Positions 15,868 to 23,593 of a DNA stretch of 64,000 nucleotides are shown piece by piece. Numbering within the stretch: position 1 is the first letter of the stretch; each line of letters begins with the position of its first letter. The stretch is from assembly GCA_037383845.1 (NCBI GenBank), contig JARRON010000002.1:15643-79642 (forward strand). Reading direction: 5' to 3'. This DNA comes from JARRON01 sp037383845. GTDB taxonomy: Bacteria > Pseudomonadota > Gammaproteobacteria > Steroidobacterales > XN24. The notes beneath the pieces were generated by a model that was given only the letters and a program-made list of their open reading frames with translations, was not told the DNA's origin and searched no databases. The translations under genes were made by a program, and so were the position numbers.

Positions 15868-18378
15868 TCAGGCTTCCGCCGCCTCTGTAGCGGTCTTGGA
15901 GGAACGGCTGCGGCGCGCCTTCGCCCTGGAACGACCGCCCTCGCTCCGCACGAGCGGGGAAAGTTCTTCCTTGGCGAAGTCGTCCACGTGGATCAGGTAC
16001 ATGATCTTGTCGTCCACGGCCTCCAGCCGGTCGGCCTCTTCCTGCGTCAGGACGCCGTTTTCCACGGCTTCTTCCAGCTGACGGGGAAAGTCCGGCGCCT
16101 GGATCTTGCCGTCCTTCTGACCCTTGCGCAGCTTCTTCTCCAGGGGGGCCACCTCGATGGACAGCTCCATGGCCTCCTTCAGCAGGCCCAGCTGGTTGTT
16201 GGGCTGCACGGTGTCGTAGACGCCGGCGCAGAGCCTGTCGCGGGTCTCCCCGGGGCTGATGACGGCCTCTACGATGCGGCGGGCCAGCCCATCCCGGGGT
16301 GCGTGGTACATGCGGCCCCGGGGGAAGACCATGGCGCGCAGCAGCATGGCCACCGGCCGGCTGGGAAAGTTGCGCAGGAATGCGTGCAGCTGCTCCTGGG
16401 TGCGGTACAGCAGGAAGCGGCATGCCCATTCCACGAGAGGCAGATCGGCCTCCGGACGGCCCTGGTTCTCGAAGTGCTTCAGCACCATCGAGGCCAGGTA
16501 CAGATTGGACAGCATGTCACCCAGCCGGGCCGAGAGCATTTCCTTCTTCTTCAGGGCCCCGCCCAGGGTGAGCATCGCCGTATCCGACACCAGCGCGAAG
16601 GCCGCGCTGAAGCGATCGATGTGCTGGTAGTAGCGCCGTGTCGGGCCCCGGGTCGGCGCATCCGCCCACTTGGCCGCGGTCAGGCCGAGCACGAAGGCCC
16701 GGGCGGCGTTGGAGATCGCATAGCCGATATGACCGAAAAGCGCGTCATCGAAGGCTGCGAGCCCGGCTTCCCGGTCAGGGTTCTGGGCGGCATGAAGCTC
16801 CCGGAGGACGAAGGGATGGCAGCGTATGGCACCCTGTCCGAAGATCATCAGGCTCCGGGTCAGGATGTTGGCACCCTCGACGGTGATCATCACCGGGATG
16901 GAGTCATAGCCGGTGCCCAGGTAGTTCCGCGGGCCCTGGCAGATGGCCTTGCCGCCGTGGACGTCCATGGCATCGTTGGCAACGATGCGGGCGATCTCCG
17001 TGCAGTGGTACTTGAGTATGGCGGCGGGCACGGCCGGTGCCTCGCCGGCGTCGATGGCCGCGATGGTGCAGCTACGGGCCGAGTCGACGATGTAGGTCAG
17101 CCCCGCCATGCGGGCGATGGCTTCCTGCACGCCCTCGAAGCGGCCGATGGGCATGCCGAACTGCTTTCGGATGCGGGCATAGGCACCCGTGGCGAACACG
17201 CCGGCCTTCGCTCCGCCGTTGGCGTTGGACGGCAGCGAGATGCAGCGGCCCACGGACAGGCATTCCACCAGCATGCGCCAGCCCTGGCCCGCCATCTTCG
17301 GGCCACCGATGATGGCGTCCAGCGGCACGAACACGTCCTTGCCCTCCAGGGGTCCGTTCTGGAAGGGCACCATCAGGGGCAGGTGCCGTCTGCCGATTTC
17401 CAGTCCCGGGGTGTCCGCGGGGATCAGGGCAGCAGTAATGCCCAGATCCTTTTTCTCACCCAGCAGCCCGTCCGGGTCATACATGCGGAAAGCCAGGCCC
17501 ACGACGGTGGCCACCGGGGCCAGCGTGATGTAGCGCTTGGAGAAGGTCAGGCTCAGGCCGAGGACCTCCTCGCCGTCGATCTCGCGCTTGCAGACGATGC
17601 CGTAGTCAGGAATGGAGGCGGCGTCGGAGCCGGCCCGCGGGGCGGTGAGAGCGAAGCAGGGGATCTCCTTGCCCGATGCCAGCCCGGGGAGCCAGCGGTT
17701 TTTCTGCTCCTCTGTGCCGTACTTGTGCAGCAGTTCCGCCGGCCCCAGGGAGTTGGGAACCGCCACGGTGGAGGCCGTGGTGGCACTGCGGCTGGATATC
17801 TTGGTCAGGACCTGGGAATGGGCATAGGCGGAAAACTCCAGGCCGCCGTACTTCTTCGGGATGATCATGGCGAAGAAGCCCTTCTCACGGAGGAACTTCC
17901 AGACCTCCGGCGGAAGGTCACGGTACTCGTGGGTGATCTTCCATTCGTCCAGCATCCCACACAGTTCCTCGCAGGGACCGTCCAGGAACGCCTTCTCCTC
18001 GGCGGAAAGCTGGGGCGCGGGGGCACCCAGGAGCTTCTTCCACTTCGGCACGCCGGCGAACAGCTCCCCCTCCCACCAGACCGTGCCGGCCTCCAGGGCT
18101 TCCCGCTCCGTGGTCGACATGGACGGCAGCATCTTGCGATACATGCCCAGCAGCGGCCGGGTGATGCGCGCCCGGCGGAAGTCGGTGAGGTTCAGCGCCA
18201 CCAGCCCCGCGAACAGCGCCCACAACAGGAGCAGCCACAGGGCCGCACCGTCGCCGAAGAGGGTGTAGGCCACGAGCGCTGCGCCTGCGGCGGCGGTGAA
18301 CGTGCCGAGGCTGACGCGCCGATAGGCCAGGGCAAGCGCGCCGCCGACGAAGAGAACAAGCCAGAAGAGAGTCGCCAC
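15868..18378 (-). CDS. fadE: Acyl-CoA dehydrogenase FadE (large membrane-linked type)
   Basis: 836 residues, similar to E. coli FadE (814). Two hydrophobic N-terminal helices (LFWLVLFVGGALALAY; FTAAAGAALVAYTLFG) precede the dehydrogenase core, and a long C-terminal extension ends in a Lys/Arg-rich tail. FALTAPRAGSDAASIPD is the flavin/substrate-binding segment (T-x-P-x-AGSD) and EGANILTRSLMIFGQGAIR is highly FadE-specific. It catalyses the first oxidation of fatty acyl-CoA. The GTG at 18378 has GAGGT nine bases upstream; a TTG at 18432 is possible but has no ribosome site. Neighbour context with two fadD genes at 40-44 kb supports an active beta-oxidation route. Confidence 0.93.
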   Translation of the reverse strand: MATLFWLVLFVGGALALAYRRVSLGTFTAAAGAALVAYTLFGDGAALWLLLLWALFAGLVALNLTDFRRARITRPLLGMYRKMLPSMSTTEREALEAGTVWWEGELFAGVPKWKKLLGAPAPQLSAEEKAFLDGPCEELCGMLDEWKITHEYRDLPPEVWKFLREKGFFAMIIPKKYGGLEFSAYAHSQVLTKISSRSATTASTVAVPNSLGPAELLHKYGTEEQKNRWLPGLASGKEIPCFALTAPRAGSDAASIPDYGIVCKREIDGEEVLGLSLTFSKRYITLAPVATVVGLAFRMYDPDGLLGEKKDLGITAALIPADTPGLEIGRRHLPLMVPFQNGPLEGKDVFVPLDAIIGGPKMAGQGWRMLVECLSVGRCISLPSNANGGAKAGVFATGAYARIRKQFGMPIGRFEGVQEAIARMAGLTYIVDSARSCTIAAIDAGEAPAVPAAILKYHCTEIARIVANDAMDVHGGKAICQGPRNYLGTGYDSIPVMITVEGANILTRSLMIFGQGAIRCHPFVLRELHAAQNPDREAGLAAFDDALFGHIGYAISNAARAFVLGLTAAKWADAPTRGPTRRYYQHIDRFSAAFALVSDTAMLTLGGALKKKEMLSARLGDMLSNLYLASMVLKHFENQGRPEADLPLVEWACRFLLYRTQEQLHAFLRNFPSRPVAMLLRAMVFPRGRMYHAPRDGLARRIVEAVISPGETRDRLCAGVYDTVQPNNQLGLLKEAMELSIEVAPLEKKLRKGQKDGKIQAPDFPRQLEEAVENGVLTQEEADRLEAVDDKIMYLIHVDDFAKEELSPLVRSEGGRSRAKARRSRSSKTATEAAEA

Positions 18379-18449
18379 GGTTTCTGCACCTCGGAAGTCG
18401 GGTCCGCGGGCCGCAGGCTTCGAAGAAACCAAACGGTCGTATGAGACCC

Positions 18450-18477
18450 ACTATACTCCGCGAAAGCGCCGCGCCAA
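18450..18477 (-). promoter_or_regulatory. Likely sigma-70 promoter of fadE
   Basis: Reading the minus strand, TTGGCG (18477-18472) is followed after 16 bases by TATAGT (18455-18450). The GTG of fadE lies about 70 bases downstream. The 216-base gap between mdh and fadE otherwise holds no gene, and no clear FadR or PsrA palindrome is visible. Confidence 0.5.
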
Positions 18478-18594
18478 AGTCCGCCGCCGGGCCGAGGTAC
18501 CTAATTCCTATACAAAAGTTGCCGGGCGCGGGCCGGAGCCGCAGGCGGTCGCCCCGGGGCCCGCGGTCCGTGCAGCGTGAACCTGCGCCAGCGC

Positions 18595-19572
18595 CTACAG
18601 GAGGTCCCGCACCCCGTCCCGTTCCTCGAGGAGTTCCGCCTCGGTGGCCTTCATCCGGCCATCGCTGAATTCAGAGATATCCAGGCCCTGGACGATCTCG
18701 TAGCGGCCGCCGGAACAGGTCACCGGGAACGAGTAGACGATGCCCTCGGCCACGCCGTAGCTGCCGTCGGAGGGGACCGCCATGCTCACCCAGTCGCCGT
18801 CCGGCGTGCCCAGCGCCCAGTCCCTGACGTGGTCGATGGCCGCCGAGGCCGCCGAGGCCGCCGAGGAGGCGCCCCGGGCCTTGATGATGGCCGCACCGCG
18901 CTGCTGGACGGTCGGGATGAAGTCCCCGGTGATCCAGTCCTGGTCTACCAGGGACGTGGCGGGCGCGCCTGCCACCTCGCAGTGGCTGATGTCCGGGTAC
19001 TGGGTGGCGGAGTGGTTGCCCCACACCGTCATCTTGCGGATGTCGCGGACCGCGGCGCCGGTCCTGGCGGCAAGCTGGCTGATGGCCCGGTTGTGATCCA
19101 GCCGGGTCATGGCCGTGAAGCGGGCATGATCCAGGTCCGGGGCGTTGGACAGGGCAATCAGGGCGTTGGTGTTGGCCGGGTTGCCTACCACCAGCACCCT
19201 GACCTTCCTGGAGGCGTTGTCGTTCAGCGCCTTGCCCTGGGCGGAAAAGATCTTGGCGTTCTCGAGGAGGAGATCCTTGCGTTCCATGCCCGGGCCGCGG
19301 GGCTTCGCACCGACCAGCAGGGCGTAGTCAGCGTCAGCGAAGGCCGCGCCCGGGTCGTCGGTGGCCACGATGCCTTCGAGAGTCGGAAAAGCGCAGTCCG
19401 CCAGCTCCATCTCCACGCCCTTGAGTGCGCCCAGGGCCGGCGGGATCTCCAGCAGCTGGAGAATCACCGGCTGGTCCGGGCCGAGAAGCTGGCCGGAGGC
19501 GATCCGGAAGGCGAGCTGATAGCCGATCTGGCCGGCGGCGCCGGTAATGGCGACTCTCGCGGGCTTGGTCAT
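18595..19572 (-). CDS. mdh: Malate dehydrogenase
   Basis: 325 residues. Dinucleotide-binding ITGAAGQIGYQLAFRIASG at the start, substrate arginines in GAKPRGPGMERKD, LDHNRA, and the catalytic His in WGNHSATQYPD. It oxidises malate to oxaloacetate with NAD. The long form with GAAGQIGY belongs to the cytosolic/actinobacterial-like MDH group that many beta- and gammaproteobacteria use, not the short E. coli type. The ATG has ACGGAG seven bases upstream. A TACAAT hexamer on the minus strand at 19636-19631 is a plausible -10. Confidence 0.96.
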   Translation of the reverse strand: MTKPARVAITGAAGQIGYQLAFRIASGQLLGPDQPVILQLLEIPPALGALKGVEMELADCAFPTLEGIVATDDPGAAFADADYALLVGAKPRGPGMERKDLLLENAKIFSAQGKALNDNASRKVRVLVVGNPANTNALIALSNAPDLDHARFTAMTRLDHNRAISQLAARTGAAVRDIRKMTVWGNHSATQYPDISHCEVAGAPATSLVDQDWITGDFIPTVQQRGAAIIKARGASSAASAASAAIDHVRDWALGTPDGDWVSMAVPSDGSYGVAEGIVYSFPVTCSGGRYEIVQGLDISEFSDGRMKATEAELLEERDGVRDLL

Positions 19573-19672
19573 GGCGTGACTCCGTAGGTTTTTCTTGGCG
19601 TGTGGGAGGGCCCCGAAAGGACCGGGATCAATTGTAGCAGCGGGGACCTGCCGCCGGCCCGAAGGGCGGGGC

Positions 19673-19700
19673 TTGCAATCTCCCGGGTTGGTGTTATAGT
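19673..19700 (+). promoter_or_regulatory. Sigma-70 promoter of the GntR/ABC/BON/DUF4097 operon
   Basis: TTGCAA (19673-19678), a 16-base spacer and TATAGT (19695-19700) give a good promoter in the divergent gap with mdh. Transcription would start near 19707, about 50 bases before the small reading frame at 19760. The operator-like palindrome overlaps the -10. Confidence 0.65.
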
Positions 19701-19712
19701 TGAGTACAACAC
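19691..19712. promoter_or_regulatory. Candidate GntR (YtrA-type) operator
   Basis: GTGTT (19691-19695) and AACAC (19708-19712) form an outer inverted repeat, and GTTG-AGTA-CAAC (19699-19710) an inner one. Both overlap the -10 and the expected transcription start, the ideal position for a repressor. YtrA-type regulators commonly autoregulate their transporter operon, so the product at 19868 is the obvious ligand-controlled binder. Not proven by sequence alone. Confidence 0.55.
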
Positions 19713-19759
19713 CCGCTCACCAGGCGGGCACCCAGTGGACCGGAAAAAGGCGTGAAGCC

Positions 19760-19849
19760 ATGAACTCAGTGTATCGGCAAAGCGAGCCCGTCAGGATCGT
19801 CACGGTCCTGTTCGTCGCCTGTCTCACCATCGCCTGCATCGCGGCCTGA
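19760..19849 (+). CDS. Possible 29-residue hydrophobic peptide upstream of the GntR gene
   Basis: An ATG frame of 29 codons lies between the promoter and the GntR gene. It begins MNSVYRQSEPVR and continues with a hydrophobic stretch, IVTVLFVACLTIACIAA, long enough for one short membrane span, with two cysteines. An AGGCGTGAAG purine-rich stretch precedes it, but the ribosome site is only moderate. It ends 18 bases before the GntR start, and GGGGAAGGAGC in that gap serves GntR. It could be a small membrane protein sensed by or helping the transporter, or a leader peptide. No family recognised. Confidence 0.4.
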   Translation: MNSVYRQSEPVRIVTVLFVACLTIACIAA

Positions 19850-19867
19850 AGCCGCGGGGAAGGAGCA

Positions 19868-20251
19868 ATGGAAGGCGACTGGAACGATACCCAGCCAATC
19901 TACCGCCAGCTGCGGGACCGGGTGGTCACCATGATCCTTGAGGGCGTGCTCACCGACGGCGACCCCCTCCCTTCGGTGCGTACGGTGGCCGCCGAGTACC
20001 GCCTGAATCCCCTGACCGTCCTGAAGGGCTACCAGGAACTGGTGGACGAGGGGCTGGTGGAGAAGCGCCGCGGCCGCGGCATGTTCGTGCTGGATGGCGC
20101 CCGAAAAGCCCTCATGAAAGACGAGCGGAAGGCTTTCCTGGAGGAACAGTGGCCGGAGATCGTGGCGACCATGCGGCGACTGAAGATCGACCCCGAGGAG
20201 CTGCTGCGGTCCGTCGAGGCAGCGTCCGCGAGCGAGGAGGAAGGACAGTGA
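19868..20251 (+). CDS. GntR-family regulator, YtrA subfamily
   Basis: 127 residues: a winged helix-turn-helix at about 8-75 (PIYRQLRDRVVTMILEGVL, LPSVRTVAAEYRLNPLTVLK, LVEKRRGRGMFV) and only a short helical C-terminal tail, which defines the YtrA subfamily. Such regulators sit in front of ABC transporter genes and repress them. AGGAGC lies just upstream of the ATG. The stop overlaps the ATPase GTG as GTGA. Predicted target: the palindrome at 19691-19712. The effector is unknown. Confidence 0.9.
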   Translation: MEGDWNDTQPIYRQLRDRVVTMILEGVLTDGDPLPSVRTVAAEYRLNPLTVLKGYQELVDEGLVEKRRGRGMFVLDGARKALMKDERKAFLEEQWPEIVATMRRLKIDPEELLRSVEAASASEEEGQ

Positions 20252-21105
20252 CGGCAGTCATCCGGGCGCGGGGGCTGTCCCGCAGTTACGGCCGGACACG
20301 GGCCCTGGACGGCATTGATTTCGACGTGGAGCCGGGTCGCATCGTGGGCCTTATCGGTCCCAACGGAGCGGGCAAGACCACGGCGCTGAAAGCCATACTG
20401 GGGCTGGGGCCCTACGACGGGGAACTGGAGGTGCTCGGCCTGGATCCGCGACGGCAGCGGGCGCGCCTGATGCAGGAGGTGTGCTTCATCGCGGACGTGG
20501 CGGTGCTGCCCCGCTGGCTGAAGGTCCGCGACGCGCTGACGGCCGCCGAGGGCCTGCATCCCAGGTTCCACCGCGACAGGGCCGAGGCTTTCCTGGCCCA
20601 GACAGAGATACGGCCGGAAAGCCGTGTCGGCGCCCTGTCCAAGGGCATGGTCGTCCAGCTACACCTGGCTCTCGTGATGGCTATCGACGCGAGGCTGCTG
20701 GTGCTCGACGAGCCCACCCTGGGCCTGGACATCATCTACCGGAAGAACTTCTACGCGACCCTGCTGAACGATTACTTCGACGAGGGCCGGACGATATTCC
20801 TCACCACCCACCAGGTGGAAGAAGTGGAGCACATCCTCACCGACGTGATGTTCATCAGCCACGGAAAGCTGATTCTCAACGAGAGCATGGACGCCTTGGG
20901 CGAAAAATTCCTTGAACTCGCGGTGCGCCCGGAGCGTGCCGAGGAGGCACGCCGGCTGGCGCCGCTGTCGGAGCGCCGCGCCCTCGGCCGGGAGGTCTTC
21001 CTGTTCGAGGATGCTGACCGCGATGCCCTGGCTGCCCTGGGCGAGGTCCGGGTCCCCGGGATCGCGGACCTGTTCGTGGCCAAGGTGCAGGGAGCAGGCG
21101 CATGA
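20248..21105 (+). CDS. ABC transporter ATP-binding protein of the GntR-linked operon
   Basis: 285 residues from a GTG preceded by GAGGAGGAAGG. Walker A GPNGAGKT at about 35-42, Walker B LLVLDEPTLGLD and H-loop TTHQVEEVE. The signature motif is ALSKGMVVQLHL, that is LSKGM in place of LSGGQ, as is common in the YtrB-like branch. It partners the permease that starts inside its stop. A longer open frame upstream lies within the GntR gene and is not used. Confidence 0.9.
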   Translation: MTAVIRARGLSRSYGRTRALDGIDFDVEPGRIVGLIGPNGAGKTTALKAILGLGPYDGELEVLGLDPRRQRARLMQEVCFIADVAVLPRWLKVRDALTAAEGLHPRFHRDRAEAFLAQTEIRPESRVGALSKGMVVQLHLALVMAIDARLLVLDEPTLGLDIIYRKNFYATLLNDYFDEGRTIFLTTHQVEEVEHILTDVMFISHGKLILNESMDALGEKFLELAVRPERAEEARRLAPLSERRALGREVFLFEDADRDALAALGEVRVPGIADLFVAKVQGAGA

Positions 21106-22028
21106 ACCAGATGATCACTCTCTTTCGCCGAGAGATCTGGGAGCACCGGAGCATTCTCGCCGTGCCCACGGTCTTCGGCGGCCTTTTCGTGGTGGCAGCC
21201 ATCCTGGGGGTCTTCGGCCTGGTCAAGGTGACCATGGGAGACGGCCAGTTCTCCGACTACACGCTTTCAGAGCTGGCCGGCCAGGTGCAGCCCCACCAGT
21301 GGCGCCCCGGCATGGAGGTCCTGTTCGCCTCTGTGGCCACGACCCTGCAGATGATCATGGGCGTGGTGGTGTTTTTCTACCTGATCGACGCTCTCTACAC
21401 GGAGCGCCGTGACCGCAGCATCCTGTTCTGGAAGTCCCTGCCGGTGACAGACGCGCAGGTGGTCGCGTCCAAGTTCCTCACCGGGGCTGTCGTGATTCCG
21501 GCCGTGACGGTGGCCGTTTTCCTTGCGACCTGCGTGGTGCTGTGGCTCATCGGAGGCCTCACCGCCCTGGTCGCGGGGACCGGCGCAGCGCTGGCCGCCG
21601 GCCCCGCTGCCATGCTGAAGATCGCCGCGGTCATGGTCTACGCGCTCCTGGTGCAGGCGGTGTGGTATGCGCCACTTTACGCCTGGCTCCTGCTGGCTTC
21701 CGCCTACGCGAAGCGGGCCGTCCTGCTATGGGCGGTGCTGCCCCCGGTGGGTCTCATCATCGCGGAACAGATCCTGTTCGGCACCGAGCGTTTCGCGGAG
21801 TTCCTGGGCGAACGGATCGTCGGCGGCTTTGCCCTGGCTTTCGACCATATGCAGCACGGCGTCGGCTGGGACGTGGCCGGCGAAGGGGCAACGGGCTTCC
21901 CGCCCCTCGCCGAGATCCTTACCCCGGGCCGCTTCCTCGCCGCACCGGAGACCTGGGTCGGCCTGGCCCTTGCGTTCATCCTCCTGGCGGGGGCGGTATG
22001 GCTGCGGCGCTGGCGGGACGAGGCCTGA
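21102..22028 (+). CDS. ABC-2 family permease of the GntR-linked operon
   Basis: 308 residues with about six predicted membrane helices: FGGLFVVAAILGVFGLV near the N-terminus, MIMGVVVFFYLIDALY, FLTGAVVIPAVTVAVFLATC, and a last helix GLALAFILLAGAVW. LYTERRDRSILFWKSLPVTD between helices 2 and 3 is typical of ABC-2 exporters found beside YtrA-type regulators. The ATG overlaps the ATPase stop as ATGA. The substrate cannot be told from sequence. A 45-base gap separates it from the BON lipoprotein gene. Confidence 0.85.
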   Translation: MNQMITLFRREIWEHRSILAVPTVFGGLFVVAAILGVFGLVKVTMGDGQFSDYTLSELAGQVQPHQWRPGMEVLFASVATTLQMIMGVVVFFYLIDALYTERRDRSILFWKSLPVTDAQVVASKFLTGAVVIPAVTVAVFLATCVVLWLIGGLTALVAGTGAALAAGPAAMLKIAAVMVYALLVQAVWYAPLYAWLLLASAYAKRAVLLWAVLPPVGLIIAEQILFGTERFAEFLGERIVGGFALAFDHMQHGVGWDVAGEGATGFPPLAEILTPGRFLAAPETWVGLALAFILLAGAVWLRRWRDEA

Positions 22029-22073
22029 ACACGGCCCTTGGCCGGATCATGACTGACTGAAAGGAAATGCCTG

Positions 22074-22439
22074 ATGACTTCGAACTTCAGAATCTTCGCC
22101 GCTGTCCTCCTGCTGGCCGCTGCCCTGGTTTCCGGCTGCGTGGTGGTGGTGGACGACCGTCCGGACGGGTCCGACGACTGGGACGTAAGCTGGGCTGGCA
22201 GCAGCGACGTCCAGCGGGTCGCCAGCGATGACGCCCTGGCGAAGGAGGTCTCCCGGCGGCTGGCCGCCACGGCCGCTGGCGACCAGGACGTTTCTGTCTC
22301 CGAGCGGGATGCGGTGGTGACCCTGCACGGCCGGGTCGACTCCGTGGCCGCCCTCGAGGAGGCCATGGCGGTGGCGGCTGACACGCCCGGCGTCAGCCGC
22401 GTCGTCTCCCGCCTGACGGTGGTCCGGGAAGGTTCCTGA
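22074..22439 (+). CDS. BON-domain lipoprotein
   Basis: 121 residues. A lipoprotein signal peptide ends in LVSGC, so Cys21 or close by should be lipidated. The linker DDRPDGSDDWD is acidic. Residues about 50-118 form one BON domain (LAKEVSRRLAATAAG, VSVSERDAVVTLHGRVDS, TPGVSRVVSRLTV). BON domains bind phospholipid or act as envelope-stress proteins such as OsmY and DolP. Aspartate at +2 of the mature protein (after Cys) is absent (Cys-Val), so outer-membrane sorting is likely. Overlaps the next gene by one base (TGATG). Confidence 0.85.
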   Translation: MTSNFRIFAAVLLLAAALVSGCVVVVDDRPDGSDDWDVSWAGSSDVQRVASDDALAKEVSRRLAATAAGDQDVSVSERDAVVTLHGRVDSVAALEEAMAVAADTPGVSRVVSRLTVVREGS

Positions 22440-23593
22440 TGCATCGGCTTTTGCTCCTGGCGCTGGGCCTGGGCCTGGCGTGGCCGGCCCACTCCGCCAC
22501 CCGGCTCCTGGAGCTGACCCTGGATGCCGCCGCGCCGGTGGAGGTGGTGAACCTGGTGGGTTCCGCCCGCCTCGTCCCGACCGACGGTCCCCTTCGGCTG
22601 AGCGCCCGCGTCACCGCCGCGGACCCTGATGCGGCGCAGTCCACGTCGCTGGCGGAGACCCCCTCAGCGGACGGCGGCCGCCGGGTGGAGGTGCGCTACC
22701 CGGACCTGGACACGATACGAGTGGACCTCGAGCCGTTCCGGCGCCTGCGCGCCCGGGTCGAGTACCTGGGTCGCGACTTTCGGCTGGACGACGGGGCGGG
22801 GGAGCCCATCCGGGTGGACCTGGAAATCCGCGTGCCCCCCGGGGCCCGCGTCAGGCTGATCCAGGCGGCCGGAAACATCGAGGCCGATGGCGTCGCCGCC
22901 AACCTTCAGCTTCGCAGCCGCTTCGGCGATCTGCGGGTGACCGACAGCCGGGGCACGGTGACCGCCAGCGCCGGGACGGGTCGGATCGAGGTGGCGAGCT
23001 TTCGCGGCGGCGTGGCCGCCCATTCCGGCAGTGGCCTGGTGACCATCGAGAACGTCCTGGGCACGGTGGAAGCCGACACGGGTTCCGGCGACGTCCGCAT
23101 CAGGGGCGTGGAAGGTGACCTGAAGGCCGACACCGGGTCCGGCTCCGTTCACATCATCGACGCGGCGGGAGACCGGATCGTCGTCGACACCGGCTCCGGG
23201 CAGGTCCGCCTCACTGACCTTGCCGGTTCCGTGAGCGTGGATACCGGCAGCGGCGGGGTGCGCGCGCAGGGGCTGGTCGCGGGACGCCGGCTGCACGTGG
23301 ACACCGGCTCCGGCTCCGTCCGCCTGGAGGGAGATTTTTCAGCCCTGCGGGATGGCCTGATCGATACCGGCAGCGGAGGCGTGGAGCTTCTCAGCACCAC
23401 CCCCTTGTCGCTGAGACTGGACCTGGACGCGGGCAGCGGGGGCATCGATGTGGCCGTCCCGGGCCTGGCGGACATTCAGGCCGAGCGGGGCGAATTCCGT
23501 GCCGTGGCGGGCACCGGCGAAGGCAGGGCGAGAATCGAGACCGGTAGCGGCGCCATCCGGATCCGCGCCCCCGGGGCGGCGCCGGACTACTAG
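22439..23593 (+). CDS. DUF4097 beta-helix repeat protein, exported
   Basis: 384 residues with a cleavable signal peptide (LLLLALGLGLAWPAHSA). After an N-terminal segment that extends to about 130, the chain is a run of short beta repeats marked by TGSG: DTGSGDV, DTGSGSV, DTGSGQV, DTGSGGV, DTGSGSV, DTGSGGV, ETGSGAI, plus the variants HSGSGLV, SAGTGRI and DAGSGGI, spaced about 19-25 residues apart. This is the DUF4097 (adhesin-like, right-handed beta-helix) pattern. Probably periplasmic or surface-located. Being last in the GntR-ABC-BON operon suggests an envelope function. Its stop overlaps the purT stop on the other strand by four bases. Confidence 0.85.
   Translation: MHRLLLLALGLGLAWPAHSATRLLELTLDAAAPVEVVNLVGSARLVPTDGPLRLSARVTAADPDAAQSTSLAETPSADGGRRVEVRYPDLDTIRVDLEPFRRLRARVEYLGRDFRLDDGAGEPIRVDLEIRVPPGARVRLIQAAGNIEADGVAANLQLRSRFGDLRVTDSRGTVTASAGTGRIEVASFRGGVAAHSGSGLVTIENVLGTVEADTGSGDVRIRGVEGDLKADTGSGSVHIIDAAGDRIVVDTGSGQVRLTDLAGSVSVDTGSGGVRAQGLVAGRRLHVDTGSGSVRLEGDFSALRDGLIDTGSGGVELLSTTPLSLRLDLDAGSGGIDVAVPGLADIQAERGEFRAVAGTGEGRARIETGSGAIRIRAPGAAPDY

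Noticed and set aside
18378..18432. Upstream TTG start for fadE
   Set aside because: No ribosome site, and the GTG at 18378 has GAGGT at a good distance before the hydrophobic N-terminus.
15826..18444. A very long open frame on the plus strand opposite fadE
   Set aside because: It is an antisense shadow of a GC-rich coding gene: no family similarity, proline/arginine/glycine-heavy, no ribosome site, while fadE on the other strand is unmistakable.
18839..18872. GCCGAGGCC microsatellite inside mdh
   Set aside because: It codes for the Ala/Ser repeat ASSAASAASAAI, which is a normal feature of this malate dehydrogenase class.
22950..23570. Apparent direct-repeat array like a CRISPR
   Set aside because: The repeats are codons for TGSG motifs inside the DUF4097 frame, with no uniform spacers.
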